NCBI GenBank assembly: GCA_947650285.1
Contig: CANTFL010001446.1
Span: forward strand, 310,001 to 374,000
Direction of reading: 5' to 3'
Length of the DNA: 64,000 nucleotides
Source: Hyaloperonospora brassicae
Lineage: Eukaryota; Oomycota; Peronosporomycetes; Peronosporales; Peronosporaceae
Part shown: positions 12,135-22,675 of the stretch, piece by piece
How positions within the stretch are numbered: the stretch's first letter is position 1
Layout of the letters: every line of letters starts with the position of its first letter
Position numbers and translations under genes: made by a program
The notes under the pieces: generated by a model
What the model was told of the DNA's origin: nothing
Databases searched by the model: none
What the model saw: the letters and a program-made list of their open reading frames with translations, nothing else

Positions 12135-12764
12135 CTACACAGTGTAGTGATCAGCCACAATGAGGTCTTGTGCAGTTGTGCTTACGACCGTACTGCTAGT
12201 GAGTCCATCGCAGTCTCTCGCAGTACACCCACACGCTTGTGGACGCTCCATGACGTTCATCAGATGTCCATCTGATGAACAAGCGGCAGTCATCCTTACG
12301 GATCGATGCTGCCAGCTCACCATTGGCTCGTACCTTCTAAGCCAAGGCAATCCCAAGATGACATCAAATTTGTCATCCAGATCCAGTACGATGAAGTGAT
12401 CGTCATACTGTTAGCCCTGTAACGTGTAGTGGATTCCGACTACACTTTTTGCAACTTTTATCAATGCGCCTGTGGCGAGGCGCACTGTAATTCTCGTTGG
12501 GGGGATGCCGCACTAAATGATCTTGAGCCTACGACCCTCTATTGAATGGCGACGAACAAAGTTGTTCGACGCCCCACAGTCGACTAGGGCGAGAAGTGAC
12601 AAATTATCTCTCACTTCTAACTTCAAGGTGATGAGTGATATCTCATCACCAGGGTCAGAGAAACAAAATAAATTTGTATCTGGAGCAACTTTCGTCAAGA
12701 GATTTGCAAATTCTCTTGAGGTTTCTAGATCAGTAGGGCTCTCCGCCCCTATGACATCGACCAT
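12135..12764 (-). pseudogene. Aspartic protease of element 1
   Basis: The minus-strand frame 12764-12513 contains LALVDCGASNNFVRR, the D-x-G-A active-site motif of a retropepsin-like protease with its flanking hydrophobic strands. The frame at 12356-12135 begins MGLPWLRRYEP, the Ile/Met-L-G-x-x-W-L segment seen toward the end of gypsy proteases. The pieces are in different frames. Confidence 0.8.
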
Positions 12765-12897
12765 TGTTTGATGGTCCGCTTCGCTGTTGCGGTTTCACAC
12801 CAGCGTTGGACCTACTCCCATTGCCATTTTGGCAATAAGCCGATCATTTTGCTCAGTACTTGAATGGTACTGGGCGTGGGGCCCTTCACTCTTAAGC

Positions 12898-13892
12898 TTA
12901 CTTTCCCAACTTCAGACAGCGATTGTACTTCTGCAAACATTTGTTGATCGAAGAGCGAGGTCTATGGCTCTCGACATAACAGAGGTCCGTTGGTTCTAGA
13001 CATCCGTCCTCTTGTCGTATCGGTGAACGATAAGGGATCGAGATAGCATGAGCCTGCCTCATGCTAAAGTCTTCCTTTTTCGCGGCTGGTATTGCTTGTT
13101 CAAGCGTATCCAACTCTGAGAGGAACAGGTGGTTAATGGCGGGACCATCTGCTATTCCTTGCATGAACACAGTAGTTATCGCATGTTCATGTACTGGGTT
13201 AGCAGTTTTCATACTCGCGAGGGCTCGTATAGGTTGAGCGTCAGCGTGAACATCACGCTTACTCTGCTTGAGTTGTAGGAGCTCTGATCGAGCCCCGAAC
13301 TCAGCCCATGGCGGTTTAAACGTTTGTTTGATTCGGGTCTTAAAGGCTTCTAGCGACTCAAAAGCACATGGGTCGCTCATCTCCAGCCCTAATGCCGAAG
13401 GATTGGCACGTCCCGCCATGTGGGTTTGAGCAAACGTGAATTTTATTTGTTCATCTTCGATACGAAGTGCCTTTATGGATCGGTCAAGTTCGACGAACCA
13501 TAACGACGGAGTCTTCCGCTACTCCTATGTACTTGGAGATGTCAGCCTTTAAGATCTCGGGACGACGCGTGCGTGTCATCCAGCCCACAGCAGCAATTTA
13601 ATGCTGCTGTCTCAACAGCTCTGTCTGTTGATCACCGAGTTCTTCCAACGGCTCGGCCTATTGAGAGCCTTTCTGGCGAAGCAAGGCTACTTTCTCTCTC
13701 CGCGACAAGTTCATTTTGAATGAACCTGGATATAGCGGTATGTTGTTGCTCCCTGTCAAGAGACTCCAACATGGCGCTAATGGCGATTTTGCCGACGGTA
13801 AAACTCATTCGTTCCACCGCCCTCCATATGATGTCACTCAAATGGGTAAACCCTCCATGCGAGGTGTGATAAATCTCCTCCTCGTCCAACAT
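12898..13892 (-). pseudogene. Gag of element 1
   Basis: The first product of the element. A frame at 13892-13632 gives the N-terminal part. A frame at 13419-12898 gives the capsid-like core (FKPPWAEFGARSELLQLKQ, then HEHAITTVFMQGIADGP) and a decayed zinc-knuckle tail (YNRCLKLGK without the full CCHC spacing). The core is the retrotransposon gag family found in oomycete gypsy elements. The stretch between the two frames is out of frame or contains stops. Confidence 0.75.
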
Positions 13893-13928
13893 GTTAATAT
13901 CGGATAAGGTAGTTGCGGTCGCTGGACG

Positions 13929-13946
13929 GACTACAAAGGGCTACCA
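13929..13946 (-). other. Primer-binding site of element 1
   Basis: On the minus strand, two bases inside the 5' LTR end, the sequence reads TGGTAGCCCTTTGTAGTC. It begins with the TGG that pairs with tRNA 3' CCA. The primer tRNA was not identified. Confidence 0.6.
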
Positions 13947-13948
13947 GG

Positions 13949-14385
13949 TGTAACGGGCATGATTGTGTCAATTCAACACAAGGTTGTGTGCACCCGACGT
14001 CACGTACACGTGGATTGAGGAAGCGCAGCGAAGTAGGCAGAACTCGAAAGTCCTGTCCAAGGGAAAAGTAGAACTGTTAATTAATATTGTTAAGCTTCTT
14101 ACTGAATCATCTTTTGTCTTGATCTAGCTATATTAAACTACCGTCTCCTATGTGGGTCTCTTGCTCACCACTCATTGCGCGCGTCCAGCAGAAATTGGTG
14201 GTAAATTTTGGTTGATGTAAGTACATCAACCAACAGTAGAGAACCCAGGAATATTACCCTCGGGGGTAATATTCCGCCAACACCACCTCTTCTTTAGTGG
14301 TGTTGATTGAGTATTATTTAAATAGGTAATACCCAAAAATCGATACATTCGTATCAATATTATGTAACGGACTCACCCCGTTACA
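13949..14385 (-). repeat. LTR of element 1 (5' LTR in element orientation)
   Basis: The 437-bp repeat begins TGTAACGGGC and ends CCCCGTTACA on the plus strand and matches 6193-6656. It is followed at once by GATAG (14386-14390), the right copy of the target duplication. It carries the same two palindromes as the other LTR. Confidence 0.93.
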
Positions 14386-14390
14386 GATAG

Positions 14391-14663
14391 GAAGGGCGAT
14401 GGAGTCTCTTCAGATATGTTGCGGATCTAGCACATCTCCTAGCCAGAGGTAGAATTTTTGCTTGACAAGCAAACTTGTTATTTTTAAGCAACAACTCTAA
14501 GCGTCAACGGGTTTAAAGCTCCAGGTCCTCCTCTGAGGAACCAAAACGACTCAGTGAATCGACTGCAGAGTGTGCTGAGGAGGATATGTTTAACAAGACT
14601 TGCCTCTCATACATCCTGAGATGCAACAGAGTCAAAAACATGTGTGATTTATACAAATGACGG
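14391..14663. other. Spacer between the two LTR elements
   Basis: These 273 bases separate element 1 from element 2. The only open stretch is a 45-codon plus-strand run ending near 14661 (SSSEEPKRLSESTAECAEED and onward), too short to support as a gene. Confidence 0.5.
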
Positions 14664-15128
14664 TATATCGGGGTTTACACAACATGTGTGGTTCGCACAA
14701 GGGACGAAGTCCCATTAAAAATGATATTAGAACAACATATCCATTGTTGGTGGCCGACGTGTGTCAGCCATCGAATTAAGTGACCTTTTAGGAGGTATGA
14801 ATCAGATCATCAGTGTCCAGATTAAGTACGTTCGTCTGAGGTGTTCTTTTCGATAAAAAAAAGAAATAAAGTTCAGTTCCCATTTTGATCTGTAAAGACA
14901 CGTGCCTCCCTGAGACGTCTTGTGATCTTTGAAGACCTTAGCAACGCCTTGTAAAACGTAGCTTTTCTTGAGCACTCTGTGCTGTAATTCTTTGAAATTT
15001 GGTCCCTGGAACAGGTACCGTAAGCTCCTCGAGCTTGTTGACTCTCTTTGTAGGGTTCTTTGAACTAAAGTTGCTCGTAAAGCGTTAAGGTGTTCTTCTG
15101 ACTTAAAGAGTTGTGTAGTTCCGCTACA
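14664..15128 (+). repeat. 5' LTR of element 2
   Basis: 465 bp, matching 21713-22177 with roughly 3 percent visible differences. It ends TTCCGCTACA; the start has decayed from TGTAG to TATAT. Confidence 0.93.
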
Positions 15129-15130
15129 CT

Positions 15131-15142
15131 TGGTATCACTTG
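15131..15142 (+). other. Primer-binding site of element 2
   Basis: Two bases after the LTR the sequence reads TGGTATCACTTG. The first eight bases agree with the usual initiator-Met-tRNA primer site (TGGTATCA), the rest do not, so the site is decayed or uses another tRNA. Confidence 0.6.
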
Positions 15143-15264
15143 TAGTAAATCTACGCCTGAGTCTTTACGACAGATCTTCTGTGAGAATGTAAAAATCAAC
15201 ACCACTTTCTGAGGCCCAAAAGGTCGCGCTTGATAATCTGACCGCGTTCGTTAGTCCATAACAT

Positions 15265-15873
15265 GTGGAATTCCTAGCTGCGCAAGGTCCCGATGTGCTA
15301 AATGCACGTGTCGAGGCCTTCATGCGGTATGAAATATCTTTTGTAAGGCAGGTCGAAAACCAAGCAGCGTCGGCTATGCCAACACGATTTGTGGCAATGC
15401 CAGACGAAACGTCTAAGCCTCGTCCCCTTAGGGTGAACATTCAACATTACTCGGAGAAAGAGCAAGAAAACCTCACCCTCTGGATCCGTGACATTGAGAT
15501 GGCCATGAGATCTGGCCTAATCTCACCCAAGCAGCGAGTATCTCTGGTCATCTATAAGCTCGATGGGAGAGCCAGAGAGTGGACTCTGAACACGTCTGTT
15601 GACTTGGCGTTTCCCACATGGTAATATCTCAAGCTAGAACTTTTGCGAATTTTCTCACCACCCATCTAGGCTTACGGCGTGTTTTCACGCTTCTTGTATA
15701 CCTGTCACGGTAAGAGTGAGCTAACGGATTATGTAGAAGCTTTAAAAACTCTGATGGCTGCTATGCAGTCCGACCCTCTCCTTGAGACAGTAAATGTGAC
15801 TGTCGTCATAGAAAGTCTTCGCACTGGCGTGGCCATAACCGTGCTCATCCCTCAACTTTTAAAGAGGACGTGA
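15265..15873 (+). pseudogene. Gag of element 2
   Basis: The frame at 15265-15624 reads through a typical gag core: SKPRPLRVNIQHYSEKEQEN, LTLWIRDIEMAMRSGLI, QRVSLVIYKLDGRAREWTL. It stops at a TAA after FPTW. A second frame at 15679-15873 continues with a related segment (YVEALKTLMAAMQSDPL, TVVIESLRTGVA). In related elements these are one protein, so a stop and a shift have broken it. No zinc knuckle can be read reliably after it. Confidence 0.75.
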
Positions 15874-16534
15874 GCATCGCTCAAAATGCCGAGCACAACT
15901 ATAAGTCGGCCAGACCTGGTTGAAACTAATACAACACCAGCTCTGCGGGGGCAACCTCTACAAGCACCTCGGTTTATTATAAGTCTGATTTAATGGATCT
16001 GAACAATGCTGAATATGAAGGTAAAGCTTAGCTTTAGCTGCGTCGCGACAGCATGAAGTGCTACGGTGTTACACGTGAGGAAGCACTAAACACTTGCGTC
16101 CCATATTTATTTCCGCAAGCAGCGCAAGACTACGATGGGTCAACACCCCGGCCACAAATAGAAATCTGGAATGGCACGGGGTACTTTTGATATTCAGTAG
16201 GCGTGGGGCGCGCTAATAGGGTAGACCTATGTTCCGTTACTTCTCTACGAGGTAGAATGGAGCAGGACTTAGCCCCAAAGAGCTCTTTTCCCGTCAGCAC
16301 AGAGCGTGGATTCAAGCCTGGCTTGTCAGTCGCCTAGGCGACGGTGAAAGGCTTTAAGAAGCATTGGTCGATTTTAAATTGATTCCGGAGCACCATGCAA
16401 TTATGCTCGACATCGTTCCCTCGAGTAGAATCAGCGATTCGCTGAGGCGCTAAAAGCACATGAGGGTGATCTGATTACTGTTCGTCCAGCGACTGGTAGT
16501 CGCGTCGTTCTGCCTAAAGTTTAGTCGAGCTTGG

Positions 16535-16795
16535 GCGTGAAGTTTTTGGACTATGGCAGCACAGAACGCTGTCTTGTCCTCGATTGGGATTCAAAACACG
16601 ATCTCATCCCAGGCTCGTCTTGGATCGAATCTCATGAAACATGGATCAATTGGAGGTCTTAGACCCTGGGCGCAACGCGAAATGTTCCTAGTGAAGCTTT
16701 GGAGAGTCATGAACCCGCCTTCTCTAGGCAACAAAAGTACTATTGGCGCGATCCAATGATAGAGGATATCAACGTGCTGGACATTGAATGTCCGA
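16535..16795 (+). pseudogene. Protease C-terminal region of element 2
   Basis: Read in one plus frame: KFLDYGSTERCLVLDW, HDLIPGSSWIESHETWINWR, stop, TLGATRNVPSEALESHEP. The H-D-L-I-x-G-x-x-W-x-x-x-H-x-x-W-I-x-W pattern is the end of the gypsy aspartic protease. The active-site D-S/T-G could not be found upstream. Confidence 0.65.
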
Positions 16796-16968
16796 ATTAA
16801 CTCTGATGTCAATGACAAAAATATATTGATCAAAGCTCTTTCACCGTATTTGAAGAGATTCGGAATCCGTTGAATGATACATGTTGTGGAAAATGAGTCA
16901 CTGCATGCTACAGACATGGTTGTTCTAGGGTCGAGTTATCAAGAATGTTATTCCTCTGATGTGGGTGG

Positions 16969-17445
16969 GTGGCACGTAAAAATCCACCGGGTAAAGGCAG
17001 CCGTGATGTCACCTCACTTAATGTCGTTAGTTACATTGTTGGCAAAAATCCGAATCATTCAGGGCTAGGCCAACAAAATGCGCGTGAAGTGGTACGTCTA
17101 ATTACACCAGATGAAGTGTTCGAGTTACTTAACTCTCCACCAGATGTCGTTCGAAACATGATCTCTCGTATAGAGTGTGCTAAGATAAATAGCAACCACG
17201 GGGGCCCCATTGTCCCAGCCTTTAATCGTTGTAAGGTCTCCTCGAAGAAGCAATCCCGGCGTCGGGTGGAAACTGTTAATCTCCCAACGTCTAGGAAGTC
17301 ACTTAGTGTTACGAGTAACAACACACTATATACCCTTCTCAACGGAGTCACTGGCCATGTTGATGGTAACATAAGTCTCGAGACTCTTCCATCTTTGGGT
17401 ACTCTATTCGAGCTAGACGAGATGCAGGATGGCAAATTCAGCTAA
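16969..17445 (+). pseudogene. Protease-RT linker frame of element 2
   Basis: A 158-codon open frame in the expected place between protease and reverse transcriptase. It contains TPDEVFELLNSPPDVVRNMI and further unremarkable sequence, and ends LFELDEMQDGKFS. It has no catalytic motif. It is most likely the variable linker of the polyprotein, unusually long for an element this decayed. Confidence 0.5.
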
Positions 17446-17648
17446 GTCTTGAAGGCATGGGAGTTATCCAAGTTAGTGGAAATTTGACCTGATTTCGAGT
17501 TGAACTTATCCTCTTTGTTGAATGAATTAGCCTTCGATGACACAATAGCGATACTTAGTGCGAGTAGCGGATCCTCGATTCTAATGCATCCTATAGATAC
17601 GTTCTATGCTTCGGTAACGGTGTTTAAGAACGTGGAGTCTCACAATCA

Positions 17649-18300
17649 TTGTCCGTCTTACCTCCCGACAGAGGTGTACGTCATGCCATTGACTTTTTTC
17701 CTAAAACTGAACACTGCGTAACACGTCAGAGGCCTTTACAAAAGATAAAGTGTAACGTCATAGACGACTTCTTTCGTGCAAATCATGCGTCAGGAATTGT
17801 ACGTGAAAAAAAATCTCCCTATCCCACACCGACATTCTGTGTCAAGAAGCCTAATGAAATGTGGCTCATTGTTCACGCTTACAATAAGCTTAATGCATCC
17901 ACCATTCCGGATTAGACACCAATCCTAATAAATTATGTGCTTCAGAACAAGAAGGTTGAATGTACAATGTACATTGCTCTAGACTTAGTCGATGGTTATT
18001 AATAATTTCTCAATTGAGAGAGCGATATTCCGCTGACAGCGGTCAGCAATCCGACCGGTATGCTCTGGGAGTGACTCGTTATGCCGCAGGGGTTATCAAA
18101 TGTCCCGTCTACATTCAATAGTCTTGTGACGCAATTATCCAGACCTCATCGGGGCTATGCAAAAACGTACTTTGGTGACATCTTTGTATATAGTCGTGCT
18201 ATAAACGGTCGGTCAGGTGTGGATAATCATTTTGATCATTTGCGAGCGGTGCTCGAGTGCATGCGCACAAACAGATGTATCCAACGCATCTAAGTGCACG
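17649..18300 (+). pseudogene. Reverse transcriptase of element 2, active site YFGD
   Basis: The RT is read from PLQKIKCNVIDDFF, SPYPTPTFCVKKPN, VHAYNKLNASTIPD, then a segment with ALDLVDGY (motif A, Asp kept) followed by two stops, then MPQGLSNVPSTFNSLV (motif B) and KTYFGDIFVYSRAING (motif C). Motif C should be Y-x-D-D; here the first Asp is Gly. Several stops split the domain. Confidence 0.85.
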
Positions 18301-18559
18301 TTTGGTGCAGAAGGGGGTCCTTTTTAGGGTGCTTCATTGAAAAGCGAGGCCTTGGAGAGGATCTCGCTAAGGTAAAAGCCATAGTTTATTAACCGGTTTC
18401 GAAGAGCCAAAAAGACTTATGTAAGTGACTTGGCCTCGCCAATTATTTACACAAGTATAAAGCGAACACGCAGATATGGCTCGGTCATTATCCAATCAAT
18501 TTAAAAATGAAGTGGAGCGGTGCTGGACTAGCAGTGAGCATGATGCTTTATAAGCAGTA

Positions 18560-18990
18560 AAGGAGAGTCTCCTTTATGCGCCAATCTTGGCTTTGCCATG
18601 TCCTTATCGGCCGTTCAGTGTCGTCTTTGACGCATCTGACTTTGCCATAGGCAGTGCTCTGTAACAAACTGATGTTAAGGGACGGAAACGTGTCATTGTG
18701 ATTGAGTCTCGACAGCTCAAAGCTATAGAAAGAACTATCCTGTTCATGACAAAGAGCTACTTTCAATAAAGTGTACTCTCGTCAAATTCAGAGTCCATCT
18801 ACTTGGCTCTAAGAGTTTTGTGATCTACGCAGATTAAGCGTCATTGCGCACTGCAACACAGTCGCCTCATTTCTATCAAAGAATGGCACGTTAATCATCA
18901 TTCTTTTCCAAATATAACTTCGGGGTGAAGTTTAAACCTGGGAAGCAGAATGATCTAGCTGACGCGTTGTCACATAGGCCTGATTATGAG
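18560..18990 (+). pseudogene. RNase H of element 2
   Basis: The frame reads FSVVFDASDFAIGSAL followed by a stop, the first-Asp motif of gypsy RNase H. Further on, in another frame, KFKPGKQNDLADALSHRPDY gives the end motif with A-D-A-L-S-H/R. Stops and shifts lie between. Confidence 0.8.
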
Positions 18991-19199
18991 CTTGATCATG
19001 TTACGGCTATATCTTCGTCGGTCACTGACCGAATTAGTACGGCATATGCCAAAGATTAAAACTTTGTAGCTCTGCTACGCGCTCTTGGGACCGATGAGAT
19101 TAAGGAATCAGACATATATTCGTGGGCGCGATTAAGTTCGACGCTACATCGATATTTCATCGGTCGAGGCCTGTCGTGCTACAGCACAAAAGTTGAGGA

Positions 19200-20370
19200 T
19201 ACTTACTCCTCGTATTGTTGTCCCTCATGGTGAGAAATTAAAATATCGGATCCTCTATGAGGAACAACTGATTCTGCTTTGAGCGTTCATCTTGGTCGTG
19301 AGAAGACCCATAGCTCTGTAAGCCAAACATATCGGTGTCACAAACTATACACATGGGTGAGCACATATGTGCGTACGTGCGACCGGTCAAAGGGTCTACC
19401 CCTTATCCCATTTAGCTGATCCGCTAGCCTTTAGCCTGTACTCAAGGGGTGTTAAGAGTCCATCAGCATGGACTTCTTGTTCGGTTTGCCGAAGGATTTG
19501 TATGTCAATATGGGTATTGCGGTCTTTGTTGACCTTTTGAGCAAGATGGCTCATTTAGCGACGGTGCCGGACTCCATCGATGGTGAAGGTACAGCTACGC
19601 TGTGTTATGATCGATTGTTTTGACAACACGACTTGCTTGTGTCAATCATCTCTGGCCGAGATCGTCTCTTCACTAGGAAGTTTTGGAAGTACTTATTTAA
19701 GGTGCTAAAACCCTATTTAGACATGTCCGTAGCGGATCATCCGCAGACCGATGGTTGAACCGATGGATTCAATCGTGTTATATATGATGTTTTACGGAGT
19801 ATATACGCCGATATTTCTAATCATTAAAGCTTCATGCTTCCTGTCGTTGAGTTTGCGTTGAACAACGCAGTGCACACCTCCATCGGATACAGACCGTTAT
19901 ACGTGAACGGTCTCACACGCCCTCGCGTTCCGTTAATGCTACCACTCCGTCGTTTAGGGCTTGGTCGAGAAAAAGTTGACAATCGTCTTTGCTGATATCA
20001 GCCCTGCTACTGGTCCGAACAGGTAAGCAAGTATCACTCAACGCGATTAAATGTCTTACTACATGTGCGTGACGCACTGGCTGATATCCAATACAAACAA
20101 AATTAACAAGCTGATGCTGAAGGTAGTGGATGGATTGAGCGTTATGAGTTCGGATTTTCTAGTCAATGCTGAAACCTTTCTACAAAAATACTGTCCGCTG
20201 TCTTCAAGACAAAGTTGCTTCCGCGCTTCGTTGGACCATTCACGGATGTCGCTAAGATGGGACTTGCGTACACGCTTAAACTTCCTCGAAAACACCCTTT
20301 GTTGTAAGTTCACTTACTTAATCCGCATCAGGATCCGTCCCACGTGAACTTGGAGGCGCTTGCGTCGTGA
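19200..20370 (+). pseudogene. Integrase of element 2, catalytic Glu lost
   Basis: From 19468 the frame reads MDFLFGLPKDLYVNMGIAVF (first Asp), then SIISGRDRLFTRKFW (second Asp), then ADHPQTDG, a stop, TDGFNRVIYDVLRS. In relatives the residue before DVLRS is the catalytic Glu; here it is Tyr. Several in-frame stops (for example after RLF and after ISNH) are present. The C-terminal strand FVGPFTDVAKMGLAYTLKLP is seen near 20232-20290, with shifts. Confidence 0.82.
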
Positions 20371-20373
20371 GAT

Positions 20374-20745
20374 ATGGCCTTGCCACCGGCTACTGAATCC
20401 AAACCAGAATGTAAAGTTGAGCTTCCATCCAATTTGAACTTAATTTTAACGACTGAACTCGAGATCGCGTCGCGTCGAGCGCACTCTGGGTCTTACCCAA
20501 GGTATCACAGAGACAACGCATCTCGAGAAGCAGCTTCTCATGCTCCTCCCTCGGTAGAACGACCACCACCGATGCTGCTTGATGGTCAATAAACCACCAG
20601 TTCCATGTGCAGAGACTTCTGAAACGACGTCGTCGTCATGGACAATACCGGTATCTGGTGAAATGATGTGAGTGTCAGGAGTCGGAAAATTCATGGGAGT
20701 TTGAGATACCCTTTCGGCAGGATTGCCCATATGCCTAAAAAATTT
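20374..20745 (+). pseudogene. Chromodomain remnant of element 2
   Basis: After a proline-rich linker (PPSVERPPPMLLDGQ) the chromodomain can be read only by changing frame: RLLKRRRRHGQYRYLVK then stop, then QESENSWEFEIPFRQDCP. These correspond to the Y-L-V-K-W and S-W-E parts of a chromodomain. At least two shifts and several stops are needed. Confidence 0.65.
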
Positions 20746-21646
20746 AAACATCGCGGCAAAAGTATTTGTAAGACCGATAACGCTTCTCACCAAGAGTGGT
20801 GAAAGCAAGTAGGTTGCTGGTCATCGCTTGACCGGCGCTCACAACTTCCGGTACAGCTGGAGCATAGCGGGTGCGAGTTTGCAATTGGCCTCTGGCCATG
20901 TGATTGGAATAGTCATACCGAAGCTTTCGTTCTCTACAAACGTCTGCCACATCGGCACTTGCTCTTAAAGCTACCACGCTGCTGATGTGTCGTTTGCTAT
21001 ACACCCAGCGAACAAACGCATTGTCTTCTTCCTTTTGTTAGTCGCCTATTAGGAGGATGGGTATACCCTAAATCGGCGGAGCCAGTGCACCCCGTGCTTG
21101 CGTATCAAGTAGCAACTAGTATTGACTTTGAGTCGTCATATGAGGCTTCTGGTACTTCTAGTGAAGTGCCTGTAGACTCGCAACCCCTTCAGGAGACGTG
21201 GGTTCAGTTCCAGTGGCTCACGTTGATAACGAACCTGCCGTTTGGCGTATACGTTCTTCCACATTGGATGAAGTGAACACATAGCCACGGCGACTTTTAA
21301 GACTTGTAGCAAGCTGCGTATGTTGCCGAGAGGTCTCTTCTTGTTTGGTAGCTAACTAATGTTGCTCATCGAGCAAATTGGTGATGATGGCATCGCCCAC
21401 GTTGGGTGTTTGATGCTGCGCCGAGGGAGCGTTAACTTCGCTACTTTTGACGAAGGGGTTTGGTGCTGTAAGAGGCTTTGCCTCAAGCACAGATAGATTG
21501 GACAGTGTCCCTTCTTTATGGTGAACATTGGTATCTCTACCATAGTCCACCTCCTCCTCGGGGTCGAGATAAGACGAAAGATACCGAGACTCATCGGGTG
21601 GCGATGTCATGGTTTGATGCGTTAGATATTGTGAGGTTAATCGCAC
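20744..21646 (-). pseudogene. Antisense open reading frames before the 3' LTR of element 2
   Basis: Two minus-strand frames occupy the place between the chromodomain and the 3' LTR. One is 21646-21356 (96 codons, with an internal Met before TSPPDESRYLSSYLDPEEEV). The other is 21004-20744 (86 codons, with SSVVALRASADVADVCRERK). Composition is ordinary and unlike simple repeats. The proteins do not resemble those on the opposite strand of element 1, but position and orientation are the same. No domain is recognised. The coding claim rests on length and look only. Confidence 0.4.
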
Positions 21647-21700
21647 ACACCTTCCTCTTCGAGAAGAGAATTCGATTGGAATTTCGTCTTACGTCAGTCT

Positions 21701-21712
21701 GGTGGGGGAGGG
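21701..21712 (+). other. Polypurine tract of element 2
   Basis: GGTGGGGGAGGG lies directly before the 3' LTR on the plus strand, as expected for a plus-strand element. Confidence 0.75.
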
Positions 21713-22177
21713 TGTAGCGGGGTTTACACAACATGTGTGGTTCGCACAAGGGACGAAGTCCCATTAAAAATGATATTAGAACAACATATCCATTGTTGGT
21801 GGCCGACGTGTGTCAGCCATCGAATTAAGTGATCTTTTAGGAGGTATGAATCAGATCATCAGTGTCCGGATTAAGTACGTTCGTCTGAGGTGTTCTTTTC
21901 GATAAAAAAAAGAAATAAAGTTCAGTTCCCATTTTGATCTGTAAAGACACGTGCCTCCCTGAGACGTCTTGTGATCTTTGAAGACTTTAGCAACGCCTTG
22001 TAAGAAGTAGCTTTTCTTGAGCAATCTGTGCTGTAATTCTTTGAAATTTGGTCCCTGGAACAGGTACCGTAAGCTCCTCGAGCTCGTTGACTCTCTATGT
22101 CTGGTTCTTTGAACTAAAGTTGCTCGTAAAGCGTTAAAGTGTTCCTCTGACTTAAAGAGTTGTGTAGTTCCGCTACA
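21713..22177 (+). repeat. 3' LTR of element 2
   Basis: 465 bp beginning TGTAGCGGGG and ending TTCCGCTACA, with the inverted ends TGTAGCGG/CCGCTACA. Five bases further on, TGGTAGCC (22183-22190) resembles a primer-binding site, which is unexpected outside a 3' LTR. Confidence 0.93.
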
Positions 22178-22675
22178 ATAACTGGTAGCCACTGCGATTT
22201 GTTCTATGGTGGCTGTTGTTACCAGGCATATATGGCTGCAGCGGCTGAGAGTAAGCAGAAAGGCGTACCAGGAAGAACTCGAGGCCAGCGAAACACATTA
22301 CCAGTTCATGCTCTAACCTCTAGCCTTTTGGCAAGAACTCTTCTTTTGTCGTCAGGCTCGTCTATACAACCGTAATTACGTGATCGAAGGTGCCCAGAGA
22401 AATCGATCACGCCACCGAATATATAAGAGCGCTTGTCATAAGAAACGACGGACAGATGCGGAATGACCAGCAGATAGGAGCCAAGACGTAAGATTTAGGC
22501 ATAAATTCGTTGAATCGTATCTCGTTCCTTCAATGTGTAGACAATGTAGGTCGTACATAGTAACAGTTTGATAATAATACCTACCAGGTGTGCAAAAAAG
22601 CCAGACAATTATACTTAGACTGCTGCTACAATGCAAAAGCCATCGAAAGACACATATCTGCAGACTTCATGTCGA
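22178..22675. other. Spacer between element 2 and the first gene
   Basis: About 500 bases. The frame containing MAAAAESKQKGVPGRTRGQR (from about 22230, plus strand) follows the primer-site-like TGGTAGCC and could be the start of a lost gag, but it ends after less than 50 codons. Nothing else is supported. Confidence 0.4.

Larger units (their letters stand above)
6193..14385 (-). mobile_element. Ty3/gypsy chromovirus, complete but decayed (element 1)
   Basis: This is an LTR retrotransposon read on the minus strand. LTRs lie at 6193-6656 and 13949-14385, both running TG...CA on either strand, and the whole is flanked by the direct repeat GATAG at 6188-6192 and 14386-14390. In element order the internal part holds gag (about 13.9-12.9 kb), aspartic protease, reverse transcriptase, RNase H, integrase with its GPY/F-like end, and a chromodomain (about 8.2-7.9 kb). 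That order is the Ty3/gypsy order. Frames are broken by many stops and shifts and key residues are lost, so the copy is inactive. Plus-strand frames lie between the chromodomain and the 3' LTR. Confidence 0.93.
14664..22177 (+). mobile_element. Ty3/gypsy chromovirus with young LTRs and dead ORFs (element 2)
   Basis: A second LTR retrotransposon, on the plus strand. LTRs of 465 bp lie at 14664-15128 and 21713-22177 and differ at only about 14 positions. Gag, protease, RT, RNase H, integrase and chromodomain fragments follow in the Ty3/gypsy order, each full of stops and shifts. The RT box is YFGD and the integrase Glu is replaced. No matching target duplication is seen (GACGG before, ATAAC after), and the first five bases of the left LTR are TATAT instead of TGTAG. 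It belongs to a different family from element 1, judged by LTR sequence and primer site. Minus-strand frames occupy 20744-21646. Confidence 0.9.

Noticed and set aside
13949..14385. Right LTR of element 1 as a solo LTR
   Set aside because: A matching LTR at 6193-6656, ordered internal domains and a shared GATAG flank show a complete element.
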